Source of the DNA: Torymus aiolomorphi
Lineage: Eukaryota > Arthropoda > Insecta > Hymenoptera > Torymidae
Direction: 5' to 3'
DNA: 64,000 bases
Assembly (NCBI GenBank): GCA_036365515.1
Contig: CM070873.1
Coordinates: forward strand, 25,216,585-25,280,584
Position numbers and translations under genes: made by a program. The notes under the pieces are model-generated. The model searched no databases. It saw only the letters and a program-made list of their open reading frames with translations, and was not told the origin of the DNA. Positions within the stretch are counted from its first letter, which is position 1. The number at the start of each line of letters is the position of its first letter. Of the stretch, positions 22,151-34,020 are shown in pieces.

Positions 22151-22327
22151 TTAATTTTGTTCGAAAATCACCCTTTTTCGAGCCAATTTGACTGGACTAT
22201 AAAGGATACCGCGATCTATGTTCATTCCAATCATTCTCTCTGATTTATATTTATGAGAAAAAACTGAAGTTTTTTCTGAAAGTATGTTACCGTTGTAGGC
22301 GTGATCCACATACAATGGATGTACGGT
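22151..22327 (-). CDS. Possible terminal exon, 58 codons, product unknown
   Basis: On the minus strand an acceptor-like ttgattctttcag precedes a frame that starts in phase 0 at 22,327 and reads 58 sense codons to TAA at 22,151. The translation begins TVHPLYVDHAYNG and contains ERMIGMNIDRG and LARKRVIF. Its amino-acid mix is like a folded protein rather than translated AT-rich DNA. There is no ATG near the start, as expected for an internal or last exon. A polyadenylation hexamer on this strand lies near 21,895. I do not recognise the family. Chance cannot be excluded: a 58-codon open stretch is not rare here, and the case rests on composition plus the splice site. Confidence 0.35.
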   Translation of the reverse strand, partial: TVHPLYVDHAYNGNILSEKTSVFSHKYKSERMIGMNIDRGILYSPVKLARKRVIFEQN

Positions 22328-23147
22328 CTGAAAGAATCAAATAATTACGGAATAAACACTTTATTCTTCATTTGACATTTATTTTTAAAGAATTGAAAAA
22401 AATCACAAATTTTCTGTGAAGTTTATTCTAACAAAAGTCCTACTAATTTCAACTCTCGTAAAATATACATATGTACTCATTAATTGAAAATAAATTCGCA
22501 TATCTTCTTTATATTGGGCATGTTCTTTTAATTTTAATAGTTTTGCATTTTCCAATGAACATTTCATTTCTTGTCCATTTCTTGTTTTGAAAACGGTCGT
22601 TGAGTAATGAATGATTGCAATAATTGTACGGTACTCGCAAATTTCACACTTTCATTATTTAAAATAATTTGATTGATCAAATATTTTAAATTCGTAATAC
22701 TTGGTGCTTTATGTAGCATAATCGAATCCGTGTAATACTATCGAATATTTTTTCCATGTTCAACAGATTGTTTACTGTAAAAAATCGAATTCAAATTTAA
22801 CAATAAGATTTTGTAATTAATTTAATACTGCACCTAACGTGTCCAATAATTTCTTAAACATAACAAAAAAATTGAATAAAATTTTTTTTTATGGAACAAA
22901 AAGTATATGGAAAAATTGATTTTATTTAATTAGAATGTAATCATAAATCAACATTTTACATTGACTGCATCGGAAACATACTAATTGAGTACCTTTTTTA
23001 TGCCATGTGACTGCAGTGAGAATGAAAGAGTTGATATTTTTCTAAAGTTAATACACTATAGATAGTTAAAAAAAATCAAATATGATATACTGTATAATTT
23101 TTAAATTATAATAGATTTCCTCGTGCAAACCTGCGATGAAGAGTATG
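22328..23147. other. AT-rich stretch
   Basis: Candidate intron or 3-prime flank of the minus-strand exon-like pieces. A minus-strand AATAAA at 22,926-22,921 lies about 220 bp beyond the stop at 23,148. Confidence 0.35.
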
Positions 23148-23248
23148 TTAGTGTAAAATATCGTCTGCAACAGCGAGAATAGCAGCAAGATGAGCATATT
23201 CAGGGATCATAGGATTTTCCTCGGAGCCCCATGTAACGGGATAATAAG
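23148..23248 (-). CDS. Possible last coding exon, product unknown
   Basis: The minus strand has an acceptor aactatttttcag before 23,248. After two bases that would complete a split codon, it reads 32 codons and then TAA (23,150-23,148). The translation includes YYPVTWGSEENPMIPEYAH and ends with a hydrophobic-acidic tail (AVADDILH), which looks like genuine protein. The other two frames close quickly. An AATAAA about 220 bp downstream would give a normal 3-prime UTR. The incoming phase (one base carried) is compatible with ending the 28.6-kb exon-like piece at its ACG/GTAACG site, giving Ala at the junction. I cannot name the family. Confidence 0.4.
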
Positions 23249-24530
23249 CTGAAAAATAGTTATAATTATCATTATAATCAAGGAGAAGAATTCTTTTTTC
23301 TCCTTATATGTTTTAAATTCCTTCACATCCTTATAATTTTTTTTCTATTGCTTTGCTTGTCGATATTTAATATTAAAATCATGCGCATATCATGTTTCTA
23401 TATAAATTACAATCATACCTTAAACTGTGTGTACCTAGTCTGCTGTGTACGAATTCTGATCATAATTTTAAGGTCAGATGAAGGATCGGTTTTTTAGCTC
23501 TTTCGTGGCCATTTGAATAATTGGAAAATAATTATAAATTGACATAATTTTGCTTTTTCTATTATAATGCACGCATAAAATATGTATTATTATTTTAATC
23601 TGTCACAATACTCACACATGAAAATCGTGTATTTTGTGTAATAGAATACTGATATTAAACAAATTATGTGTGGAATAAAAAAACAAAATGTGTTTTATAA
23701 CCTCATTTACTTTCCATTAGTACTGCACAAGTTTTGTGTACATTTTGTCCGCTAAATCTTAATTACATAGAAAAGTGTTTTACTAATTCCGTTTTTGACA
23801 CAAAATTTATGTCAAGAAAGGATCTCATTTTCAACTATGTCAAAAGTTCGGTAGTATGTTGGCATTATAGAATTTACATACAATACAGATATGGAAGTTA
23901 GTCTGATGTAGCTACTGACGATAAACATATAATTCAAATTTCTTTCATAAGAAAATTAAAATCAATTAAGAAAACATTTATGACAAAATTCCAATTTAAC
24001 ATTAAAATGATTTCAAACGACAGTCTTAAAAATTTATACTAGAATATATGATATCTCAAATAACAAATACGGAATCCTGCGTGAAATATTGCTTCACTCT
24101 AAAAGAAGAAAATTTTCGTTTGGTAAGCTTTACAGGTTTTGCAAATGACAAATCTCATTAAAATGAGGTGAAATTCTTCCACTCACCTAACATAATCTAG
24201 CGTACACTTAAATTAATAACATTGAAAGCCTGGACGAATTCGTCGGAATGGCTAGTATTTCGGAAATAATCAAATGTACAGAAGTGCAAAAAATAAAAAT
24301 AATAAAAACAAAGTTATCTTTTAGGTAGCCATTTATTTTATAGTAAAAGATCGACAAGATCTCTGCGACGTGCTATTTCCGAGCTCAAGACAACAAATGA
24401 ACTCGCATAATCGATAGCTTACTCGATCTCTACGTAATGCGCTTTTTTTGTTTATTTTTTAAACGTAAAATCAATACATTTACAAGTTTGTCTGAACAAG
24501 ACATTCATTTATTTTAAATATAATTTTCAG
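23249..24530. other. AT-rich stretch
   Basis: No gene recognised. A minus-strand donor-like TTAG/GTGAGTGG at about 24,187 has no long open frame through it. Confidence 0.35.
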
Positions 24531-24607
24531 TATGGTGTAGTTTATGTACATAAGAATTGTACACAATAAATATGTGTAAAATTTTTATGTACATAAACTA
24601 TATCATG
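24531..24607. repeat. Short palindrome
   Basis: The arms tagtttatgtacataa and its inverse flank a loop of about 30 bp. It abuts the GTACGAAA repeat element. Confidence 0.7.
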
Positions 24608-24647
24608 CCTAATTTTTAGATCTCATATTTATCTGAACCATCCTTAC

Positions 24648-25276
24648 TCGTATGGAAATAATAAATGTAGGAAATCATAGAAAACCGTACGAAATTGTAC
24701 AAAATTGTACGAAATTGTAGGAAACTGTTGGTTTTCGGACAAAATTAGTACGATTTTGTACATTTTTGTACATTTTTGTATGTATTTATACGTTTTCATA
24801 CGATTTATAAATTTTCTCAAATTTGTCTGTAAAAACTTAAATGTACGAAAACGTAAGAAAGTGTACGAAAACGTAAGAAAGTGTACGAAAACGTAAGAAG
24901 GTATACGAAAACGTAAGAAAAGAAATCGTACGAAAACGTACATTTTCGTAAGATTTAATGAATCTTGCAGTTTCGTACAGTTTTGTACATTTATTTACGG
25001 ATTCGTACGAGTTTATATACTTTTATACATTTTATTACAATTCGTAAAATTTTTGCGTCTATAACAAATTTTTCCTGTCGAAATAGTAAATGTAGGAAAC
25101 TGTACAAAACTGTACAAAACTGTACGAAACCGTACGAAAACGTATTAAACCGTATAAATTAACCATGCAAACTGTCCGAAAACCAACACTTGTACAGTTT
25201 TGTACAGTTTCGTACGGTTTTCTACAGTTTCGTATAGTTTATTACGATTTACTACACTTGTTTTTTTCCATATGGG
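24648..25276. repeat. GTACGAAA-type repeat element with inverted ends
   Basis: About 630 bp built almost wholly from variants of a 10-12 bp word (tgtacgaaac, acgtaagaaagtg and the inverse cagttttgtac). The orientation of the word flips several times. The outer 90 bp on each side are inverted copies (ccgtacgaaattgtacaaaa, tgttggttttcggaca), with tips near tatggaaa / tttccata. Predicted frames on both strands give Phe/Tyr/Val/Arg-repeat peptides and are not genes. It looks like a satellite-derived or foldback-type mobile element. Confidence 0.75.
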
Positions 25277-25576
25277 TAGTTATGGCTTAAAATAACTTTC
25301 CTTTAGACAATACTAGCAGATTTTGCACACGCGTGTCTTGCGTGCTCTAAACTTGAATCTCTCATAAATTTATAAACAATCTAATAACTTGAAGTAAACT
25401 GTATTTTCCACAAAATTGACGAATTGAAGCGCGAATAAAAAAGTTAAATTCAATTTGAGGTTTATCGCATTTGTTTTTTATAAATGGAAAACTGATCTTA
25501 CGTATGTATTCTCGATGAAACATTTACGGCAGGAGAGATAAATAACAACTCGTTTCTAAATTGAGAAGATAACGCG
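25277..25576. other. AT-rich spacer
   Basis: Nothing recognised. Confidence 0.4.
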
Positions 25577-26419
25577 TTAACCCATTACTTCCCACGCGGA
25601 TATTTTTGAGTCGATGGGCTTTTGGCTTGGAAAAGTGACAAAACTATATCAAAACATGAAAAAAGTATGTTTTCTTATGTAAAAAGAATTGCTCTTTCAG
25701 ATTCCGGCGAGAAAATTTTAAAATTTTCAATAGAAAATGCAATATAGCGGCTCAAAGTTGACAAAATTTTGTTCTACATCAATGGGTCTGAAGTTTGCAA
25801 CGTTGGAGTGCAACGAAATAAAAAATAATTCATTTTACTTCGAGTTTATACTAGTTAATATTAATTTTTCGTGTAGATTTAGGGTTTTATAGTATAAAAT
25901 AACTTTATAACAAAAATTTCGATAAAATTTCTATTGTTCAATAACTTTAATCAGTCATAAAAAATTATTTCGTTGCACTCCAACGATGCGAACTTCAGAC
26001 CCATCTACATCAATGATATTTTATGACTGATAACTTCGAAAATATTGTACAGAAATGTCATAGATTGGTAGAGTTAGAGTACTTCATATACACATTTATA
26101 TATAAACAATGCTTTTTTATTTATTTTTTCAACATATCCAAGATGGCAGACTCAATATGGCTGCCAAATATACGAAAACTATAGTTATCCATCATAAAAT
26201 ATCATTGATGGTGAACAAAATTTTGTCAACTTTGAGCTGCCATATTGAATTTTCTATTAAAAATTTTGAAATTTTCTCACCGGAATCTGAAAGAACAACT
26301 CTTTTTACATCAGAAAATATACCTAATATACCTTTTTTACATTTTGATACAGTTTTGTCATTTTTCCAAGCCAAAAGCCCATCGAATAAAAAATGCCCAC
26401 GGGGAGAGTAATGTGTTAA
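25577..26419. mobile_element. TTAA-flanked inverted-repeat element, 0.84 kb
   Basis: TTAA lies at both ends (25,577-25,580 and 26,416-26,419). The inner ends CCCATTACTTCCC and the inverse of CACATTACTCTCC start arms of about 210 bp that share gatgggcttttggcttgga and tctttcagattccgg. A TTAA target with a CCC start is typical of piggyBac-like elements. There is no transposase, so it is a non-autonomous derivative. The interior is interrupted by a smaller element at 25,782-26,004. Confidence 0.8.
25782..26004. mobile_element. hAT-type MITE nested in the TTAA element, 223 bp
   Basis: The terminal repeats are ATGGGTCTGAAGTTTGC (left) and GCGAACTTCAGACCCAT (right), continuing through aacgttggagtgcaacgaaa and its inverse. 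CTACATCA is duplicated exactly on both sides (25,774-25,781 and 26,005-26,012). An 8-bp duplication indicates mobilisation by a hAT-type transposase. Confidence 0.85.
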
Positions 26420-26569
26420 ATGATTACTAAATTAATCTTATAGTACTTTTACAGATCAAGCTTCGTCCAAAAATTCTACAAGAAATAATATAGCGCTGAC
26501 TTCAAGAAATATTATCCAGATAAATTTTCGCACCAACTGTTAAAAAAACTAATAGGTTCTTGATTTTCC

Positions 26570-27050
26570 AGCTCGCATCAATCGCAGAAAGCAGCACCAT
26601 TAAAACTCCTCCAACAATAGATCAAGATTTGCTATCATCACCCAACACTAAACTATCCAACCAAAAACCTTTATAAATCAAAAACAACCTTCACCACTCA
26701 AGCAACCCGCATCGACGTCCCTTATAAGAAAAAGTGACACATCACTGGATTCGCTTTTTCTATAGAAACCCAATTGAAGATAGACTGCCATGCTAGAGTC
26801 CGCGACGTGTGACAAGCTACACAGCATCATGTACGCCCGAGGTGGAGACAACTAGCGATGTAGGGTACTCTCGGGGGGATTCGCGCCTGGGGAAATGCGC
26901 AAGATGCGCCGAGCTGGGCTTCACCGCGAAGGTTCACTGCAAGTGTGCAGGTGGAAAAAGGGTAAATGAAGATACTCAATTATTCTATTGGGTCAGAGAC
27001 ATTTTACGAATCGTGTGTTTTTTGGGGGGATGTTTAAAGTAGTTGAGCTA
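26570..27050. promoter_or_regulatory. GC island with C-to-G skew switch
   Basis: 26,641-26,700 contains 21 C and no G, whereas 27,001-27,060 is G-rich over C. The core (26,790-26,960) is CpG-rich. A plus-strand frame (26,809-27,042) includes CARCAELGF and HCKCAGGK, a Cys-rich phrase that could be a short exon, but nothing else supports it. A ttttccag acceptor-like site lies at about 26,571. Confidence 0.45.
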
Positions 27051-28419
27051 GTCTACTTCTTTGTTCATTGTTTTTTTAATTTTCGGTAAATATTCCTGGT
27101 GTAGTTATAACTGATAATGATAGTACATGCAAAGATGGAAAGAGGAGGTAAATTGTTACTAGCAGATGGTAAATACAGTCTGATAGTTTATAAACAATAT
27201 AATAACAGCTGTTTCACTGTACCTATGTGTTATTTCTTCGAGACAGCAGCATTATTTTTCTAAGAATTCTCAATAAATTTGTTAGTAAACGTATGGAAAA
27301 AAAAGGTTGTTAGCTCCGTCGTTCAATATACAAATAGAAATTGTAACTACACAGGTGACAATTATGTTCGACAGTCTTTTTTCTATTTTGAAGAAAGTCG
27401 AAATTAATAATTTATTTTTAAAATCAATAAGAAATAAAATCAATTTGAAAAATGATTTCCATTTACAATATGAGATTTCACCACAATGTTATACAACTGA
27501 TTTACTATTTTTTACATTAATTTAATACATTTGGGTTGGTACAGAATTTATCTAATCAACTAGTTCAGTACTTAAATGTTATAGAAAGATTAATAATTTT
27601 GTTCAGGCGTTTGGACGTAGCTACTGGTACGTCAAAGTTCGACAAACATGTTATAGCTATTATTAGATGTTGAAACTTCTTGTTCTTGTGTTATTCTTGA
27701 TACCATTTGGATGAAGTAAAGAATAAGTATAGAAAAAGATGAAGTAGTAAGAAGTAGTAATTAAGTTCTCACTTCTCTATTATTTATACGACTTCGGTCT
27801 CTGTTAAAGAGATCGATAAAAAACTCTGTGTTACTTTTTGATGTTTATGGCAGTGACGTAAATTGAAAAAAGTATTCACTGTTATGGTTATTATATCTAC
27901 TTCAAATTGTTCCCCCAAACTAACATAACTATGCTACTCTATATTATGTACCTCCGTGTTACCACTTCTGAACGTTAAAGTCATCACAAAGAAATTGAAT
28001 ACCAGCTTTGATGATCTATATTCTAAAATTCATCTAATATGTATAATACCTATATATACATAAGGTATAATACAGTTTTTCTGACTTGTGCTCCGGTTGA
28101 TGTAGTAGCAGTTTGTTGCAACAAAATATTCTGTTGGGAAAAATGTAACTCCTTATTCGGTTCTAACCTGAATATTCAATTTCACTATCATTCAAATTAG
28201 ATCGAGGATGCCAATCCTATCTCACCTAAAAAAAAGTGCATTTTCTATACATAAATTATGTAGGTACAATGCCCTGTGAGTAGATTATCTACAGAATTGA
28301 GTATGCATAATCCATATATAGTTTGTATGTAAATAATGTACACAATGTATGTATAACCGAAAAAGTGAGATTTTTTAAAATTTGTGGTTTTTGTACGTTC
28401 TCACAATTCTCCGTTTGTC
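27051..28419. other. AT-rich stretch
   Basis: No recognisable gene. The frame at 27,307-27,525 (plus) is Asn/Ile/Leu/Phe-rich as expected for AT-rich DNA. Short duplicated phrases (agaagtagtaa) lie near 27,745. Confidence 0.4.
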
Positions 28420-28611
28420 CTAGCAATCTTCTTTCCCAGGACAATTCCAATAATCGAACTGCACGAGGCATATTTGTAGGAAAATACAAAGAGTGAGGTC
28501 AGGACAGTCCCAGGTAGAGCCACGGAGTGCGTTATTTCCGAGGTCTATCGGTTGAGGTCGGGCAGGTGAAACGTTACCGTCGTCTCTGTCACCGTTAAGA
28601 GCAACTCCAAC
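28420..28611 (-). CDS. Possible exon, product unknown
   Basis: The minus strand shows attgtattttcag followed by a frame in phase 0 from 28,611 (VGVALNGDRDDGNVSPARP) that stays open for 63 codons to a stop at 28,420. The GC content rises locally (28,490-28,610) compared with the flanks. Within it, ACG/GTAACG after about 37 bases is a donor-like site whose phase fits the acceptor at 23,248, so the exon may be very short. The peptide is not one I recognise. The same island also offers plus-strand splice-like sites (cccag/gacaatt, gcag/gtgaaa), so even the strand is uncertain. Confidence 0.3.
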   Translation of the reverse strand, partial: VGVALNGDRDDGNVSPARPQPIDLGNNALRGSTWDCPDLTLCIFLQICLVQFDYWNCPGKEDC

Positions 28612-28854
28612 CTGAAAATACAATATTTCACAAAGCATCTTTTTCACGCTACACTGAAGTATTTTATTCGAAATTCTAACTTATCAGATTCTTTCTAGTG
28701 CTCTTTTTCGCAATTCATCATGGAGCATTTTATCAACTGTCCTGGACATGTACCTACACCGAAAGAAACTCATAGCCGAAATACGTAGTGTGATAAAAAT
28801 ATTTTTATATCTATGAACAACTTTAAGCTTGTCTAGAACGTGTAGCAACACCGA

Positions 28855-29041
28855 AAAAAAAATTTAATTGAATCAATTAAATACCTTTTATTGGAACAAA
28901 AATAAATTGAAACAATTGAGGTGTCATTGAAGTTATTGCACGTCTCATTAACTCAAACATATATTTTATTGTCTCAATTATATTATAATCCTCTTCATTT
29001 AATATTTTCTTGTGACATTGGCATATACTTTTTTGCTGTGA
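28855..29041 (+). repeat. Dispersed element, copy B
   Basis: Inverted relative of 20,352-20,576. Tips are CACCGAAAAAAA on the left and TTTTTTGCTGTG on the right, imperfect inverted repeats that suggest a MITE. Confidence 0.7.
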
Positions 29042-29269
29042 ATACATTCAGTAGCAACCATAATTCCATGACCATCAAAGTATACCGATAAAAAGATTAT
29101 TTAACTCATTTTTTAATTAAATCCCCCGTAAATGTTGAAATGGGCATTACTATAGCGTCTTATCGAAGCACAAGTAAATAATCGAGGTCTGCTAATGTTC
29201 AACGTTAACATCCCAAATAAATTTACAAAGCTGTTGATCAATTTTTAAATTTCACAATTTTTTTCAAAT

Positions 29270-30069
29270 CCCCGTAAATAATTCTGTTCACCCTTCATAC
29301 GCACTAAAATTACGCTCTTCCCTACCCAACCACAAAAACCTTCACGAGTTCCCCAATTCCACTCCACCCAACGATTTTCAAACACAGCTCGCTACCGAAC
29401 CACTTTGCCCACCAAAAATCACACACCCACCTCCAAGAATGCATCCTTTCAAATCGCTTCGATGCCACTCGCGTGAACGTCACCCGGCCGTCAACCCACC
29501 CTCACCGACGAAATTTTCAATCCGCTCTCTCTCTCTTTCGCGCGCGCGCGTGTGGCCACCCTCTTCTTCTCTCCCTCTCTTTTGTACGCTCGTAGCGTCC
29601 GCGCGACGAGCTCTATGAGCAGCCCTCCTCAGTCGGGCTCGGGCCGCGAGCGGGCTAGCTTCCACCCACCTCCCCGTGCACGCGCGCGCTGCCGGCGGAG
29701 AGCGTACACACCATACAGCCCATAACGTGCGTGCCTGTCTCTCTATGTGGCACGCTGCACAAGTATATGTAATGGTGGATATGTATCAATATGTAAATGT
29801 ACAGTGCCGCGAGTGAGTGCGCGCAGCGATGTAATAATGCAGTATTGAGTACTTGTTGGTATACGTGAGTGGCACAGTTCTTCTTCATCTTCTTTTGCTG
29901 CGTCGGTGTGTAGAGGCGCGTGTATGTAAGCTGCTCGCGACGCCGTCGTTGTTGTCGTTGGAGTTACCGCGGGTTACAAAGTCGTCGTCGTTGTGGCCGC
30001 GGCTGAGAAGGTATGTGAAGCAGGGGAAACAACTGAAGTTTAGTCGTTAAGATCGAGAGTTTGCTATCG
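29270..30069 (+). promoter_or_regulatory. CpG-rich promoter-like island and likely 5-prime UTR exon
   Basis: The left flank (29,281-29,400) is very C-rich (about 46 C to 9 G by eye). The core (29,480-29,720) has CT runs and CGCGCG words. The right side (29,820-30,069) turns G-rich with CGTCGTCG/GTTGTTGTCG repeats. It ends in gctatcg/GTAAGT (intron start at 30,070), a strong 5-prime splice site on the plus strand. No ATG-initiated frame runs into this donor with recognisable protein, so the exon is probably untranslated. CpG density, purine/pyrimidine asymmetry and the donor together suggest a promoter with a non-coding first exon. Confidence 0.5.
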
Positions 30070-33000
30070 GTAAGTGGGAATTGAAAGTTACCTGTATTTC
30101 TATGGAAAATTCATCGTGGATAATGTAACGCCGATAGTAGTTTCGAGAAAATGATTTAATTTCAAGACTTAAACATGTGTCAAATATAAACAATGTCGAA
30201 ACTTCGTTAACCCGCTTATAATTCAAATTTAACTTTTGGCAAATATTACTTCGCCGCCAGCGACGCGTATGTAAACGAAAGATAATCGATTTCCAAGCGA
30301 AACGAAAACAACAGTCCGTGACACCTCAAAAACCCCGATTGTCCTCTGCTTTAAACAACGCACCAAGCGTGAAAATGAAATTTCCAATCCTTATCGCGAC
30401 CGCCTATCTATTAATTAAATTAATCGTTCCAGTGACAGTGATTATATCTGGCCCGAGCTTTCGTTATTCAATAAATACAGAATTATTTTCATATACAGCG
30501 GCGCGGTGCTGCGATTAAATATGCAGGCACCAGCCGATAGAATGAATCGAGCCTCGCAAGAGGTGAAAATCCGAAAATTGAAACTAACGCGCACGTGTTT
30601 GTGTGTGTATCGAAAGGTATAAATAACCGGCTTTTTATTGATTTTTGGTGTTAATGTCGTTGGTTGGAGGCTTAGTGTTTTGGAAAGTCTAATAGTTTGA
30701 TGGATCGAGCATTCGTGGATTTGTAATGATCGAGAAGGAAATGAGTTTATATTATTGTCTTCGAAAGTCTTATTTTGTTCAATGTTTAATTAATTTTAGG
30801 TAATAATGTTATTTTTTTGTACGCGCGTCAATAGCACCTACGTAGTTTCTAATTAAAATCCACCAGCAGAGTGGAAACACGGGAAATCAATATAAGATTA
30901 AAAAAATATTTAATATTTTATAAAAATGCCGATGTTCTGAAACTTCCGGTTTAAGTAGTACTGAAATAGTTCGTATTTCAGTTTCCCTTCAATTTCAAAT
31001 AAATCTTATTTTTGACTATTTTGAATGATTTGTATGTGATAATTAAAATTATTTGAAATAACTTTTAGAAAATCGAAAAGCTTATCGTTATTACTTTTAT
31101 TTACCGATAGAAATACAAAATTTTCACTTATTAAATTCCAGTTTCATCAAACTGGCTGGTTTACCATTATTTATCATTACTATAAACAAAATATTGAAAA
31201 TCTAAAAAAAACTGTGCCTGCTTGAGCTTAAAAATAAAAGTTCCTGGTTACACCTCGATATTTCATTTTGCGCTGAAGTCATCGCTATAAAATGATAATG
31301 GACCCGGCATTGGCAAATGAAAAATAAATGAAATACCTGTCGCTAAAAGCATTAATCAGAGGAAAACTTATATTCTAGAGCCTTATTAAATATTGCAGTT
31401 ATTCATTTACTAACAAGATCATCAATAACACGCGTGAAGATACTGAACATTTATAATCCTGATAACAATAACATATTTATAGAGGTTATTTCCTATCGTA
31501 CGATACCTGCTAAGCTAGAAGAAGTGCAAAGAAGTATAAAGAAAACTTTTTCCAACTATTATGTAATTGTTTAATATTAATATGCATTTTAAAGGCGATG
31601 TGAACCTCAAAATCAACCCAATTTCATTATTTAATTAATAAACATTCGAACGTTTATTTGGAAAAATAATTCTGTCAGGCGCTCCGTGTATGTAAATACT
31701 ATGCTCAGATTTTTTTTTGTGCGATTCTATCAGCATTTCCATGAGATACGCTCGTTTTAAAACTGGCAAAATTCGAAGTATTACAGATCCCTACTTATCG
31801 ACATTGCGGCTTTTATTTAATTAAATAAATTCTGAGTAGATTTTTGGAAAAACAGCTCTGTCAGGCGCTCCGTATATATAAATACTATACTCAATTTTTT
31901 TTTTTAGTAATTCTATTATTATTTGCAAAAGATATATATGTTCTAAAATTTGTCGGTAAGTACACATTACCTTAAAATGTCAAGGTTCATTTTATTTTAA
32001 TGTACTATACAGATATATGATTTAAAAATATATCATCTCCATTCAATGTAAAATTCGTTTAAAAGACTTTTGTGTCTATAGACAATATTTTTCCAAACAA
32101 TTTTATTTTGTTATTATCTCTTCAACAAATTAATTGATTGCTAATTAATTTTCTCAATTATATGCTAAAATCTAATCAAAATAACTAAATGGATAAATTA
32201 CCATATACTTCGTGTACATCAAAGCAGTGTTATTATTATTATGTATTGATTTCACTTTTATGTTTCGTTTCGCATGGTACACAATAAATTTTATATATAA
32301 ATATTTAAAAGCACTGAATTTATTTTGATATTTTCTGACAAAATGCGATCATTATATTAATATTTATGGCCGCTTTATATGTCATTCATAATTAAATTGA
32401 ATTCTGCCTGAGTAAACATACTTTAGTGAATAAATCGCTTTGCAATCACGTATTTTATGTAGCCTATATTTATTGCGGTTCAAAATTATTTATAATATTC
32501 TTTTTTATAGTCTGTATATTTAGGGCTTATTTGATAAATTAAATAATGATAATATGTGTTTACGTTTCTGAAAATGTCTACTCAGAGTATTCTTTAGTTT
32601 TTTAAGACTGATTTTAAGATAATAATCACTTTTACATTGATAAAAGAGAAAAAAGAGTTGAAAATAGAAGCGAGATTTTTTCTCGAAATTGCGATGCGTA
32701 GGAGACGCGAAACAAGACTTAATCTTTTCATCTACTTAGAGGATCAAAAGCTCGGCCCCTATCAATACTGAGAAATAGTAGATATGAAAATAAAAATATT
32801 CAGATAAAACAACCTTTAAATCTTTTCAGAATAACACTGGAAAAAAACTTATTTAAATAAAAGTTTATCGAAATCCAATTACCAATATTTTATCTAATTC
32901 GGTAACATTGATTTAAAGCAAATTAAAAAGATATTTTGCGAAGCATCTTTTTCTTATTAATTATAGTGAAATATATTCTTAACAATTAATCACTAAATAA

Positions 33001-34020
33001 TATAATGATAGTAAAATTGTAATATATTTTTGTAGTATCAACTTATTTTATGATATAATTAGAGTTATGTTTTCATCATGATCAGCATTTTACCATTCCA
33101 GTTTTTTTATTGTATAATTTATGTTAGAATCGATGTAGTAAATAATATCGTATGAGCGTTTTTTCTAAATGCAACTAGTTCATAATAATTTCTTATAGTT
33201 ATGTTTATGATATTTTTGATTAACGGTTACTACACATTATAATCACGTAATACCTTATCTTATAGTTGTTTATTACTGACTACATCGTTACGGTTCCATT
33301 TACTAACTAGTACTTCATTATTGATTCCATTTTTTTCTACGAATTCCTAGTATTTTTTTATTCACAGTAACGAAAATTATCTAACTATAAATGCAAATAC
33401 AAAGTATAACGTACTAACGCAAGATTATTTTTACGATAGTGAAGTTGATGAAGAATAGAGATATGCTATGCTTAGTTAATTCAGAATTAGGACAATTACA
33501 GTATTCAATATGTCTGTAGTTTACATCTTCGAAACGTTACGAATTTTTTTCACATCTAAAACGCTAAATATACATAAAAATTAATATCAACTTAAAATAA
33601 AGATAATATTCGAAAAGTCTTATTGCACTCAAATAATGTAACCTACTGATATATTAATTTTTATTCTTGACATATGTTTTTTTAAATTTACTGATATCCT
33701 GCAGAGAAAAATAGCATATTAAGTACCGGAATACAAAGCTTGGACAAAAGATATTATTGTCACTGCTATTCTTATTGCTATATTCGCTATTCAGAGCGCA
33801 CCGCCTATACTCAATAAAGTAGATCTGACATCTATACCATAAAGTTCTAAAGCCATGAATTGAAATAATCTCATATCAATTTATTAAATATACAGTACCT
33901 TATACTAATATTTTTGCTTAAACGCTTAATTTGATTTTTCCATAACAAAGAAAACAAAATCTCCATAAACCTACAATTCAGCATATAATATTTTTACTAC
34001 AAAAAGTCAAATTCTGCAAA
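30070..34020. other. AT-rich intron-like stretch
   Basis: It lies between the donor at 30,070 and the acceptor at 34,195. It starts moderately GC-rich (to about 30,680), then becomes AT-rich. No gene recognised. It contains the local duplication at 31,617-31,960. Confidence 0.4.
31617..31960. repeat. Diverged tandem duplication, period about 190 bp
   Basis: tctgtcaggcgctccgt is found at 31,671 and 31,858, each followed by tatRtaaatactatRctca and a long T run, and preceded by atttaattaa and tttggaaaaa. It is a direct duplication of intron-like DNA. Confidence 0.75.

Noticed and set aside
24644..25162. Phe/Tyr/Arg-rich frames
   Set aside because: They are products of the GTACGAAA repeat.
26809..27042. 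Cys-rich short protein (CARCAELGF ... HCKCAGGK)
   Set aside because: It is attractive, but the frame sits in a skew island, and the start and the region upstream of the Cys motif look random. It is kept only as a note under the island.
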